From positions 1-64,000 of the forward strand of contig JAIPEE010000016.1 in the NCBI GenBank assembly GCA_021737275.1: a stretch of DNA of 64,000 nucleotides. The letters are read 5' to 3'. Under the pieces are notes generated by a model. The model was not told where the DNA came from and searched no databases. It saw only the letters and a list, made by a program, of their open reading frames with translations. The DNA is from Desulfobacterales bacterium. Lineage in GTDB: Bacteria; Desulfobacterota; Desulfobacteria; Desulfobacterales; JAIPEE01. Positions within the stretch are counted from its first letter, which is position 1. Every line of letters starts with the position of its first letter. A program made the position numbers and the translations under genes. Shown piece by piece: positions 36,823 to 45,669 of this stretch.

Positions 36823-37129
36823 CCCACTGATTTCATTTAAGGAGTGTGGGAGGTGGTTACTATTCAAAAAATAGATTTAGATCTTATTTAAATATAGCAA
36901 AGGTACTTTTTTCATACTGTACTCCATTTTTAAAGCATTCTTAAATTCAAGTTATGATAATGTTCCACTCTGAGTATTATTATAAAATTCTTAGTTATCG
37001 CTTTATCGACTAATGATTTTGTAATTAAGGAGCAGACAAAACATCCTGCCCCTTAGTTATTTTAGTCAATTTAAATATGTTAAAACCCGGTAATTGTTTC
37101 TAATCAATCTCCAGGAGCCTGATCCGGTA

Positions 37130-38632
37130 TTACACGGAAGATGCCTTTTCACTTTTAAATCCATGCTCTTCGTTAAAGGCCTCTACTTCATCGAACAATT
37201 TGTTAACCCGTTCCTCTACTGGTGTCAGAAATGCAATGATAACATAAACAATTATAGAACTTACGGCACCTGTAAAACCGGCACCCCATCCACCAGCAAG
37301 GTCCATTACCTGGGGCCAAATCTGCATAGATCCACATACAGACCATCCTACAATCATACTAGCAAAAGCGGCACTTGCATTTCCCCTTCGCCACAATATA
37401 CTCAATATAATTGTCGGAAAAAGAATACTCAGAAACTCATAAGTTACAATTGCATAGGTAATAAGCATTGGCAGGTCACAAAAAGTTATAAAAAACATTG
37501 CCAGTGTCCAGAGCGCTATAAACCAACGGCTGACTTTTACTTTTGCAATATCACTCAATCCACCTTTTTTAAAAGGCTCTACGATATTGATAGCAAAAAT
37601 AGTTCCCATGACTGTCATCTGCGAATCAATGGAAGACATTTCTGCTGCAATGATAACGATGGCAGCAAAAGCCAGCAAAAATGGGCCTCCCGCATCGGCA
37701 AATATAGTCAGGAAACCTGATTCTGCAGCTTCTACACTTTCAGTGATTGAAGACATTAATGAACCGCCAATACCCAGAGAAATTACAAGAAAAATGGAAA
37801 CAAACATAATAATGGGGCTAAGGCGGACTGTTATTTTCACATCCCGAACACTTCTTGCCAGAAAAATCCTGTTAAAAATTTCAGGGAAACAATACGCACC
37901 GAGCGTACCAGAAATAATAATTGAAACCATATATTTCGTATCAACAACTGTAAGGAAGTCGGGATTTACAGCCATTACCTTTTTAAACATCGGCCCGATG
38001 CCGTCAAATTTGATATACATCACAGCGATAACGCCAAACATAACGACAACACAACAAACCAACCCCTGAATAAAATCGGTTACAACTACACTTCGCATAC
38101 CGCCATATATACAGTAAAACGCTATAACAATAGCAAAGATACCAACCGCCACCTGAATAGGAACGATACCGTAAGTTATCACATTGATGGTATATCCGAA
38201 CGTCATCAATGCCATAACCTGCCATGGCCAGCTAATAATAAAGCCTGCCGCAAGTGCAATAATGAATACCAGTTTTTTATTATTAAACCGGAGTCCGACA
38301 CAGTCAGGCATGTTATAAAGGGTGTGCACTTTGCCCCATAACCAGGCTCTGGGCGCAATGTAGTAAAAAAATATAAGCCCCGTTAACCCATAAATAGCAC
38401 CATAATAGGCAATAGCACCTTCCATTGCTGCCCATCCAAAATCTGCTATAAAAACTGAACCGACCATCCATGATCCCAGAATAGTAAATAAAATCATGTA
38501 CCAGGGAAAAGTTCGCCCGGCGACAGCAAATTCGTCTATGCCGCCATCCTTTGCTTTTCCATATTTGGTAACCATAAAAATTAATAGAATAAAATATACA
38601 ACCACTACAGATATTGCTAAAAAGGCATTCAT
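37130..38632 (-). CDS. Sodium:solute symporter (SSS family), second copy
   Basis: 500 residues, about 13 membrane helices, with D-E-F-A-V-A-G-R-T-F-P after TM1 and A-E-M-S-S-I-D-S-Q-M near the sodium-site helix. Its start codon overlaps the stop of the small DUF3311-like membrane protein (ATGA), so the two are translationally coupled. Such small partners accompany a subset of SSS transporters. The substrate is unknown. A 33-nt sequence shared with the LysR/binding-protein promoter lies upstream of the pair, suggesting LysR control. Confidence 0.92.
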   Translation of the reverse strand: MNAFLAISVVVVYFILLIFMVTKYGKAKDGGIDEFAVAGRTFPWYMILFTILGSWMVGSVFIADFGWAAMEGAIAYYGAIYGLTGLIFFYYIAPRAWLWGKVHTLYNMPDCVGLRFNNKKLVFIIALAAGFIISWPWQVMALMTFGYTINVITYGIVPIQVAVGIFAIVIAFYCIYGGMRSVVVTDFIQGLVCCVVVMFGVIAVMYIKFDGIGPMFKKVMAVNPDFLTVVDTKYMVSIIISGTLGAYCFPEIFNRIFLARSVRDVKITVRLSPIIMFVSIFLVISLGIGGSLMSSITESVEAAESGFLTIFADAGGPFLLAFAAIVIIAAEMSSIDSQMTVMGTIFAINIVEPFKKGGLSDIAKVKVSRWFIALWTLAMFFITFCDLPMLITYAIVTYEFLSILFPTIILSILWRRGNASAAFASMIVGWSVCGSMQIWPQVMDLAGGWGAGFTGAVSSIIVYVIIAFLTPVEERVNKLFDEVEAFNEEHGFKSEKASSV

Positions 38633-38862
38633 AACAGATCTCCCCTCCTGTCTTCAACTTCAAACAAAACGATTAACCCAAGGGAAACCAGAACACCTAT
38701 GAGAAAAATAACAAATACTATAAATGGAAATGGGCCGATAAATGGTTCAGCGACATTGAGCTTGTTAAAGATAGGAAGACAGTAGATCGGAAACAGTACT
38801 GTGAAGAAGTAAACTCCAAACCCAATACGGGTTTTTGTTTTGCGAGACATTCTATTGCGCAT
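38629..38862 (-). CDS. Small two-helix membrane protein, DUF3311-like symporter partner
   Basis: 77 residues with two hydrophobic helices (about 14-33 and 44-66) and a basic N-terminus. AGGAGGTTAAAAA precedes the ATG. Its stop overlaps the symporter's start by ATGA. It resembles the short DUF3311 proteins encoded directly before SSS symporters. A helper or stabilising subunit is inferred. Confidence 0.75.
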   Translation of the reverse strand: MRNRMSRKTKTRIGFGVYFFTVLFPIYCLPIFNKLNVAEPFIGPFPFIVFVIFLIGVLVSLGLIVLFEVEDRRGDLL

Positions 38863-39051
38863 TTTTTAACCTCCTGATGGTAAACAAGTAATAATATATT
38901 AAAAAGGTGAATGTAAGCATGCACCTAACCTGGTCATAATTCTTCACAAAACAATCTTTAGAGAAGTACAATAATCTGAAATCAGTTTTCGTTGGAATTG
39001 AGATTCTATTTTTTTAACCACATGTGATAATATTTATAAATGAAATATGCT

Positions 39052-39084
39052 ATTAGTCAAATGCATTGATTTAATTTATATATG
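39052..39084. promoter_or_regulatory. Candidate LysR site upstream of the symporter pair
   Basis: Begins ATTAGTCAAATGCATT, exactly as at 41982 in the LysR/binding-protein promoter, and matches it at 29 of 33 positions by eye. It lies 190 bp upstream of the DUF3311-like start. Confidence 0.55.
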
Positions 39085-39146
39085 CAAGGTATTAATATTG
39101 AGACTGTCACTGACAGTAAAATCAATTTATTTCACAACACAATATA

Positions 39147-39521
39147 TTATTTTTCAGAATGAAATAGACCGTTTACTATTTGCCATTTACCATCAACATT
39201 TAACATTGCTAACTGGCTGATATAACGAACGCCTGCCATTAAACTTTCAACCTTAACAACAACAGTTGTGTCTGTTTTATCCAACGACAAAATTTTTGTA
39301 TAGCCAGGTTTTTCTGACTCCGCCGAATCTTCATCTGCAGCAAGAATATCAAGATATTGACTTCGATCAGCATACATCAACTCACCTTCATAATATCCGA
39401 TGACATGAGCATTAGGATGGAATGCTTTTTTTAATTTTTCAATATCCAAATCATTGTGTCCATCCTGATAAAGCTCAACAGTTTTCAATATTGACTCTAA
39501 TTCATTAAGTGTTGATTTCAT
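39147..39521 (-). CDS. NTF2-like protein (lumazine-binding/SnoaL-type fold)
   Basis: 124 residues with the NTF2-like pattern: a first helix, then K-L-K-K-A-F-H-P-N-A-H-V-I-G-Y, and a final strand pair G-K-W-Q-I-V-N-G-L-F-H. Small members act as enzymes or binding proteins for steroid-, polyketide- or lumazine-like ligands; nothing here picks one. It is monocistronic and preceded by the inverted repeat ATAATCGTA-N17-TACGATTAT. Confidence 0.75.
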   Translation of the reverse strand: MKSTLNELESILKTVELYQDGHNDLDIEKLKKAFHPNAHVIGYYEGELMYADRSQYLDILAADEDSAESEKPGYTKILSLDKTDTTVVVKVESLMAGVRYISQLAMLNVDGKWQIVNGLFHSEK

Positions 39522-39571
39522 TTTATAGATCCACGCGTTTACTGGTTAATTTAGATTTCTTGCGCATAAAT

Positions 39572-39606
39572 ATAATCGTACTCATTTCAAAAATAAATAC
39601 GATTAT
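39572..39606. promoter_or_regulatory. Inverted repeat upstream of the NTF2-like gene
   Basis: ATAATCGTA (39572-39580) and TACGATTAT (39598-39606) are perfect 9-bp arms 51 bp upstream of the start codon. The TCGTA/TACGA boxes recur at 51047-51150 and near 52785. Confidence 0.45.
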
Positions 39607-39628
39607 ATAAGTGTCTGTAAGGGCGTAT

Positions 39629-39760
39629 TTAAAGATAAATATCTTCAGGCTGTTCGGAATCCCATGCTTCAGGAAAATTGGTCTTCAAAAAATCAACCGT
39701 TCGGGTCCATTCATAAGAAGTACCTTTAACAGTTGAAATTATTACGCCGGCATTTTGCAT
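39629..39760 (-). pseudogene. 43-residue open frame, probable gene fragment
   Basis: ATG 39760 to TAA 39629 encodes a natural-looking sequence (A-G-V-I-I-S-T-V-K-G-T-S-Y-E-W-T-R-T-V-D-F-L-K). There is no clear ribosome binding site and an in-frame stop lies just upstream. I do not recognise it. It looks like the tail of a larger enzyme left behind, but a genuine small protein is possible because stem-loop element 4 lies 60 nt upstream. Confidence 0.3.
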
Positions 39761-39820
39761 TCTGACAATATTTTAAAACTGTGAATTAATCAGATAAGCT
39801 ATTTGATATATATTTGTTTA

Positions 39821-39899
39821 TTGTTTCTGAAGGCCTGAAATTTTTAAAAGGTCTGCTATCTTTGGGGAAGAGAATAGACTCGCAGGCCTTCAGAAACAA
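39821..39899 (-). promoter_or_regulatory. Leader stem-loop element, copy 4
   Basis: TTGTTTCTGAAGGCCTG (39821-39837) pairs perfectly with 39883-39899 (17 bp). The outer stem differs in sequence from copies 1-3, yet the inside keeps the same core, CTTTGGGGAAGAGA flanked by CTAT and ATAG. Pairing conserved while sequence changes is what a selected structure would show. Confidence 0.6.
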
Positions 39900-40053
39900 A
39901 CTGGATTTGTTAAAATATAATTCAGAAATATTCAAAACCGCCTTGCATCATTAAGGTTTATGTCAGGACAGATTGACTGTAGGGAGTTTTGATAATCATA
40001 TAATTACCTCATCTGTTTATCTGCAATTTCCTGGCGATAATAATCAGACTCAA

Positions 40054-41697
40054 TTACTTCGCATGAACATTAAAATATGAGAATGGATTGATCCATGAAG
40101 AGATACCTCCCATTTTAGGAGTAAAACCCGTCAGTTTATCAGTACGAATCGGGTCAATCACATCTGGCCTGCAAAGAACGTAGTGTGGAAGATCCGTTGC
40201 AAGAAATTCCTGAAGTTTCCAACTTAGCGCCTTTCGTTCATCAAGATCAACAACCTCCAGATAAGCTCTCAGTGTTTTATCAAATTCCGGGTTAGAATAA
40301 TAAGCTGAATTCCACCCTGCCCCACCATCTTCATGGCTTCTCATATACTGCCAGATCCAGCCAGCATACGGGCCGGGATCCATGCTGTGTAAAGCCATAT
40401 CAAACCCTGATCCTTGCGGGTAATAATATGTATCGACATAAGTATCATAATCCATTGCTTTTATCTGGATATCCACACCGATCTTTTTCAGCTGTTCCCT
40501 GATCAATGTTGCAACTTTCACATTTTCAGCACTACCTGCCGAAACGATAAACCGAAACTTCATATTCTCACCGGTTTCAGGATTATTTCGAATGCTGTCA
40601 TTATCAGTATCTATATATCCGTTATCATCCAGCATCTTGTTGGCGATATCCGGATTATAGTTGTATTGAGGAAGATTTGGATTATACTCATCCATCTCAG
40701 GATAAATAAAACTGTCAGCAGGTTTGACATAACCATGGAAGGTCATCTGAGCAATTTTATCCTTGTCTATTCCATGGGCAATGGCTTTTCTTACATTAAT
40801 ATCGTTCTGGGGGCCATCCATATAAAAATTAAATGTTAACCACCATAATTCAATGCCTGATGACACTGTAATTTCAATATCTTTTTGATTTTCAAAAAAT
40901 TTTATTGCCAAAGGAGAAATACCGCTATAGCCGATCATATCGATATCGCCGCGTTTCAGAGCCATATTTCTGGCATCACTACCACCATATGCCTTAAAAA
41001 CAACTTTATCCACCCTGGGCTTTTTCTCCCAGTAATCTTCAAAATTTTCAAATATTATATATCGGCCACTTTTAAATTCACTTAATTTAAAGGGTCCTGA
41101 TCCAATTGCTTTTTTATTCTCATATTCTGTCATTTCATATTTGTAGCGACGCCATATATGTTCAGGAAGTATTGGAAACCAGTTAAAAGGCGGATATTTA
41201 GGCGCCAGTGTTTTTTCAAGCTCAAACTCGAACGTATGTTCATCAATAACGGAAAAGGAATCTTCCACTGTTACAGTATCAAAAAATGCCCACACCGGAC
41301 TGCACTGGGGCAAATACTTGTATGTAAAAACAAAATCCTTAGCTGTGGCAGGTTTCCCATCATGAAACGTCATCCCCTCACGTATGGTATATCGAAACTT
41401 TTTATTGTCATCTGTTTTGACAGAGGTGACAGCCCGCAACTCTGCGCTATAATCCGGAGGTGCGCCAAAATGATAGGCTTGATCGTAAACAAGCTGCCAA
41501 AACATACAGCCCATGATTTCATACTGCCACGTTTCACCTGTTTGAAGTGAATCAAGCATTTCTGTTGTGTCCCACCCTACACGTAGCTCACCGGCAGCCA
41601 TCACCGTAGAATTTCCGCAAAGAGTCATCATAAGAATCAAGACACCACACAAAACAAAATAAATTCTTTTTCTTTCTGTTTTAGTTCGATAGTGCAT
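40054..41697 (-). CDS. ABC-type substrate-binding protein, family 5 (copy 3)
   Basis: 547 residues with a signal peptide, mature A-G-E-L-R-V-G-W, the H-D-G-K-P-A-T-A-K-D region and C-terminal S-Y-F-N-V-H-A-K, paralogous to copies 1 and 2. The start is ATG 41697, behind GGGGAGGGCGAGTT; an in-frame ATG 39 nt upstream (41736) is less likely. It is divergent from a LysR gene, with the shared 33-nt motif between them. Unlike copies 1 and 2 it has no stem-loop element in its leader. No permease or ATPase is adjacent. Confidence 0.93.
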   Translation of the reverse strand: MHYRTKTERKRIYFVLCGVLILMMTLCGNSTVMAAGELRVGWDTTEMLDSLQTGETWQYEIMGCMFWQLVYDQAYHFGAPPDYSAELRAVTSVKTDDNKKFRYTIREGMTFHDGKPATAKDFVFTYKYLPQCSPVWAFFDTVTVEDSFSVIDEHTFEFELEKTLAPKYPPFNWFPILPEHIWRRYKYEMTEYENKKAIGSGPFKLSEFKSGRYIIFENFEDYWEKKPRVDKVVFKAYGGSDARNMALKRGDIDMIGYSGISPLAIKFFENQKDIEITVSSGIELWWLTFNFYMDGPQNDINVRKAIAHGIDKDKIAQMTFHGYVKPADSFIYPEMDEYNPNLPQYNYNPDIANKMLDDNGYIDTDNDSIRNNPETGENMKFRFIVSAGSAENVKVATLIREQLKKIGVDIQIKAMDYDTYVDTYYYPQGSGFDMALHSMDPGPYAGWIWQYMRSHEDGGAGWNSAYYSNPEFDKTLRAYLEVVDLDERKALSWKLQEFLATDLPHYVLCRPDVIDPIRTDKLTGFTPKMGGISSWINPFSYFNVHAK

Positions 41698-41981
41698 AAC
41701 TCGCCCTCCCCTGAATACATAAATTTTTATGGGCATGTTTGCCCGCCAGTTTTAAGTTTAAGTACAAAAAAATGAACTGATTGATCCTAAATTCGCGCTT
41801 TGTGAAAATTGGTTTAATTTTGTATTAAATTGTTAAATGCACTTAGCATGCAGTTGGTCTGGATAAAGTTTTAAAGAGAGCCGCCTGTTGAGATGGTTTA
41901 CAGAAATTTCAAATCAGCTTTGATCAAATAGAAGTTCTATTGCTTGACCGCATGATTTTTGTATTATATACGAAATGGAGA

Positions 41982-42014
41982 ATTAGTCAAATGCATTAAT
42001 CTAATATTTATATG
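41982..42014. promoter_or_regulatory. Candidate LysR operator between lysR and binding-protein copy 3
   Basis: ATTAGTCAAATGCATT followed by AATCTAAT, so ATTAG...CTAAT frames a central ATGCAT. It is 29/33 identical with 39052-39084. It lies 30 bp before the lysR ATG, as expected for autoregulation. The remainder of the 347-bp gap is AT-rich with no other clear signal. Confidence 0.55.
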
Positions 42015-42044
42015 AACAACATACATTAACAGGATATTAAATAC

Positions 42045-42971
42045 ATGAAAATTTCACTTCAAAATTTCGACCTCAATCTTCTGGTTATTTTTGATGCATT
42101 AATGATTGAAAGAAATGTATCAAAAGCGGCTGAAAAAGTTTTTTTGAGCCAGTCTGCAATGAGCCATGCACTTAACCGGTTGAGAGCGCTACTTGATGAT
42201 CCTATCCTGGTAAGAACGGAAAAAGGTATGATGCCTACACCAAGAGCACTAACCATGGAAGTCCCAATCAGAGAAGCATTGACAAATATCCAGCATAATC
42301 TTTACTCACCGGAACCGTTTGACCCTTCAACAAAACAGGAAACATTTGTCATATATGTTCCGGAATACTTTGAAGGTGTCTATCTGCCGATTCTGACCTC
42401 ACACCTTCAAAAGGTGGCACCAAATGTTAAAGTCATGGCCGGTATTCTAAAACAAAAATTTGAAGAGAGGCTGGTAAGCGGTGAGATAGATTATGTTTTA
42501 AGTATTGAAGGTATCCATGAGATTCCGGGAAGATTAAAGTGTCAACCCTGGATATATGACAAGCTAACCTGTGTTGTCAGTAAAAGTAACAAGGTTGTCG
42601 GTGACCGAATAACGATTGATGAATTCAGGAATGTTCGCCACATATATCACGAAACGCTGGGAACGCCTTATACTCAAACCATTCTTGATAAATGGTTGAA
42701 AAATAATAAAATCAATCATAATATTGCGATCAGCAATCCCGGGTACCTTGGTGCCGCCATGATTACAGAAACAACTGATTATGTTCTGACCCTGCCGTTA
42801 CGCCTTGCACAAAAACTGGTTCAGAAAATGAATTTAAGAGTTGTTGAACCGCCGGATAACTTTCCTGACTATCGGCTAAATTTGATCTGGCATCCCCTTT
42901 ATGAAAAAGACCCCGCCCAGATATGGTTCAGAGGACAGTTACTGGATCTGGCAAATCAAGAGACTGGTTGA
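42045..42971 (+). CDS. LysR-family transcriptional regulator
   Basis: 308 residues: an N-terminal winged HTH (F-D-L-N-L-L-V-I-F-D-A-L, then S-K-A-A-E-K-V-F-L-S-Q-S-A-M-S-H-A-L) and a periplasmic-binding-protein-like effector domain. It is divergent from substrate-binding protein copy 3, the classic LysR layout. The ATGCATT-centred motif appears in this promoter, before the second symporter, and as a long inverted repeat before the agmatine deiminase at 44316. These three units are the inferred regulon. Confidence 0.94.
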   Translation: MKISLQNFDLNLLVIFDALMIERNVSKAAEKVFLSQSAMSHALNRLRALLDDPILVRTEKGMMPTPRALTMEVPIREALTNIQHNLYSPEPFDPSTKQETFVIYVPEYFEGVYLPILTSHLQKVAPNVKVMAGILKQKFEERLVSGEIDYVLSIEGIHEIPGRLKCQPWIYDKLTCVVSKSNKVVGDRITIDEFRNVRHIYHETLGTPYTQTILDKWLKNNKINHNIAISNPGYLGAAMITETTDYVLTLPLRLAQKLVQKMNLRVVEPPDNFPDYRLNLIWHPLYEKDPAQIWFRGQLLDLANQETG

Positions 42972-43080
42972 TTATTAAACTATTTTATTTCACCCACTCT
43001 TACTCTGACGAGCTACACCGAGACGAGCCGGCTTTCTTCAGTCGACAGCGCACATAAAAATCATCGAAATATTTTCTCAA

Positions 43081-43115
43081 AAATAATCCCCGCCATATCG
43101 GACGGGGATTATTTA
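43081..43115. terminator. Bidirectional terminator
   Basis: AAATAATCCCCG and CGGGGATTATTT form a perfect stem between convergent lysR and the carbamoyltransferase. Confidence 0.8.
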
Positions 43116-43154
43116 GTATAAAAAAATTATTTATAATTTATCGTTTAAATATTA

Positions 43155-44189
43155 TTAATTTTGCATTGCATACCATTTCCGTAAAATTGTAATTATTTGC
43201 TTTGTGTTTTCAGAAAGATTTCCACTCTCTTCCACATTTTTGATATCTTTTTCATCACCTAAAAATGCAGCACAAAGCGATAGCTCTGCATGCAATCGAT
43301 TTTCTGCCTGATCAAACACAATAGACCGGGGGCCGTCAATTACTTCTGCCGTTACCTCTTCCCCACGTTTTGCCGGAAGACAATGCATAAACTGACAATG
43401 AGACGGAGTAAGGTCAAACAACTCTTTATTTACCTGATATGGCATCAGAATCCTGAAGCGGTCTTCTTCTTCATCTTCAAACCCGTACCATGTAATGGCA
43501 TCACAGGTAAGGAAATCGGCATTTTTAACTACCTCTTTCGGGTCTTCTGTGATGACAATCTCGGCACCACTCTTTGATGCATTGTCCATAATCATTTTAC
43601 GGTATTCATCATCTACCATATATTCCTTGGGAGATGCACAGTAAAAGTTAAAGCCTAGTTTTGAAGCCATCAGCATCAGGTCTCTTCCTATTACACCGAA
43701 ACCCTTACTGGTATCACCAACAAAAGCAAGATTGAGCCCTTTAATTTTACCGCTCTTTTCATACATAGTGAACACATCACAAAGCGCCTGAGTAGGATGA
43801 TTACAGTCATCTGCCATACCATTTATAACAGATACCTTTGCATCTTTAGCTAACCCGGCAATGTCTGAATATTGAGGACTTCTACAAACAATCCCATCAC
43901 ACATACTTCCCATAACGATTGCGGTATCCTTAAGCGTTTCCTTTACACCAAGATGAAGATCTCCAGGTCTGATATAAAGGCCGTTACCACCAAGTGCATT
44001 CATTGCGACTTCAAATGACATACGTGTCCTTAAAGAAGAGCCCAGAAAAACCATCGACAGTGTCCTTCTATCCAGTAGTGCAGGTAGTTCTCTTGCTTTA
44101 TATCCTGCCTTCATCGGCACGATCAGTTCCAGTAAAGTTTCCAGTTCTTCTTTTGAATAATCCTGAATATCGATATAATCTTTACTCAT
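43155..44189 (-). CDS. Putrescine-type carbamoyltransferase
   Basis: 344 residues of the aspartate/ornithine carbamoyltransferase fold. The carbamoyl-phosphate loop is S-L-R-T-R (residues 52-56; canonical S-T-R-T-R). H-P-T-Q-A-L-C-D and M-H-C-L-P-A-K-R-G-E-E-V-T follow. Two traits point to putrescine and not ornithine: R-P-G-D-L-H-L-G-V-K-E, like the P-G-Q-I-Q-L-G-G of known putrescine transcarbamylases, and a C-terminal extra helix of about 30 residues. It splits N-carbamoylputrescine with phosphate into putrescine and carbamoyl phosphate. The agmatine deiminase gene lies just upstream on the same strand. Confidence 0.85.
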   Translation of the reverse strand: MSKDYIDIQDYSKEELETLLELIVPMKAGYKARELPALLDRRTLSMVFLGSSLRTRMSFEVAMNALGGNGLYIRPGDLHLGVKETLKDTAIVMGSMCDGIVCRSPQYSDIAGLAKDAKVSVINGMADDCNHPTQALCDVFTMYEKSGKIKGLNLAFVGDTSKGFGVIGRDLMLMASKLGFNFYCASPKEYMVDDEYRKMIMDNASKSGAEIVITEDPKEVVKNADFLTCDAITWYGFEDEEEDRFRILMPYQVNKELFDLTPSHCQFMHCLPAKRGEEVTAEVIDGPRSIVFDQAENRLHAELSLCAAFLGDEKDIKNVEESGNLSENTKQIITILRKWYAMQN

Positions 44190-44315
44190 TTATCAATTCC
44201 TCCATTGCTATTAAAATTCTTATATAAATTCCATGTTTATCAGTTTGTGCCAGGCTCTTAAAAATACCCATACAATCATACTGCTACGGGTACTCCAGGT
44301 TCCATCTATAAGATT

Positions 44316-45431
44316 TCATATTAAATTTTGCCTGATACCAAGCGGCTGCTGCTGGGTTATACAGTGAAATATACCACCGGGGATAACGACTTCCCTGCCA
44401 TTAATACCAATAACTTTACGCTCCGGCATAAGCTTTTGGAGCTTTTCCAATGCCTCCTTATCCTGCGGATCATTAAATGTGGGAACAATTGCACATCCAT
44501 TGGCCATATAAAAGTTTATATAAGATTGATCAAGCCTCATACCTTCTGTTAAGGGAAGAGATCCTTCAAGCACATCTATTCCTTCAGCCTCCTCTCTGGT
44601 AACATAAGAAACTGTCGGACCATGGATCTTATGAACTTCCAACTTTCTTCCCTTTGCATCCGTAGCATTTGTAAGCCGCTCATAAGCGTCTGCAGAAATT
44701 TCATATTGCGGATCACTTTTATCATCAGTCCAGTGTAAAACAACAACACCTGGGCGTATAAACGCTGATAGAATATCAACATGGCCATAGGTGCAATCTT
44801 CGTAATTTCCTTTTTTTAACCATATAATTTTTTCTACATTTACATATTCCTTAAGCAGCTCTTCAACTTGCGTCTTATTCAGATGAGGATTTCGATTAGG
44901 GTGGAGGAGACATTCTTCTGTCGTTAGTAAAGTGCCCTGGCCATCAACATGGATAGAGCCGCCTTCAAGAATAAAATTTTCAGGTTTGTAACGATCAATA
45001 TTTTCGATCTCTAAAATCTTCTGAGGAACAAGATTATCAAGATCCCAGGGCCAGTAAAGCCCGCCATTTAATCCTCCCCATGCATTAAACCCCCAGTCAA
45101 TACCCCGTACATTACCTCTATCATTAACAACAAATGTCGGGCCACTATCTCTAACCCAAATATCATTATATGACATCTCCACAACCCTGATGTTGTTCGG
45201 AAGTTTTGATCGTGCGGCCAGATACTGGTTTTGCGACACGCCGACGGTAACCGGTTCAAACTGTGAAATTGTTTCAGCCAGCTTAATAAAAGTCCGCTGC
45301 ACAGGTTTACCGCCGTTTCGCCAAAGATCGGACCGGTATGGCCACAGCATCCACGTTTGTTTATGCGGCTCAAACTCAGCCGGCATTCGATACCCTTCTA
45401 TTTTTGGTGTGCTGTCAATTATCTCAGACAA
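44316..45431 (-). CDS. aguA: Agmatine deiminase (copy 1)
   Basis: 371 residues. W-V-R-D-S-G-P-T-F-V, G-H-V-D and the catalytic [12 protein letters not shown] (Cys 357) match characterised agmatine deiminases at the same numbering. It converts agmatine to N-carbamoylputrescine plus ammonia. It is followed by the putrescine-type carbamoyltransferase 126 bp downstream on the same strand. A 10-bp inverted repeat AAAATGCATT...AATGCATTTT lies 75-117 bp upstream and suggests LysR control. It is a close paralogue of the gene at 46784. Confidence 0.95.
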   Translation of the reverse strand: MSEIIDSTPKIEGYRMPAEFEPHKQTWMLWPYRSDLWRNGGKPVQRTFIKLAETISQFEPVTVGVSQNQYLAARSKLPNNIRVVEMSYNDIWVRDSGPTFVVNDRGNVRGIDWGFNAWGGLNGGLYWPWDLDNLVPQKILEIENIDRYKPENFILEGGSIHVDGQGTLLTTEECLLHPNRNPHLNKTQVEELLKEYVNVEKIIWLKKGNYEDCTYGHVDILSAFIRPGVVVLHWTDDKSDPQYEISADAYERLTNATDAKGRKLEVHKIHGPTVSYVTREEAEGIDVLEGSLPLTEGMRLDQSYINFYMANGCAIVPTFNDPQDKEALEKLQKLMPERKVIGINGREVVIPGGIFHCITQQQPLGIRQNLI

Positions 45432-45506
45432 GGGCTGCTCCTTTAATCATTTCTTAATTTATTCAAAACCTCATGGTTTTTATTTAAAACACTTTTTAGT
45501 ATGTGT

Positions 45507-45548
45507 AAAATGCATTAAATTAATAACTGTATTTATTCAATGCATTTT
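45507..45548. promoter_or_regulatory. Long-spaced inverted repeat upstream of aguA copy 1
   Basis: AAAATGCATT (45507-45516) and AATGCATTTT (45539-45548) are perfect 10-bp arms over 22 nt. The ATGCATT core is shared with the sites at 39052 and 41982. Confidence 0.5.
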
Positions 45549-45669
45549 ATAATATCAAGTGACACGAAAAATCATAACGGATAGTTGTGTGCAGGTAGTT
45601 GAATATGGCTTTTTGGAATTTTATGTGATGCTTTTTTGTAGATGATAAAAACAGGATTAAATGTCCGAT

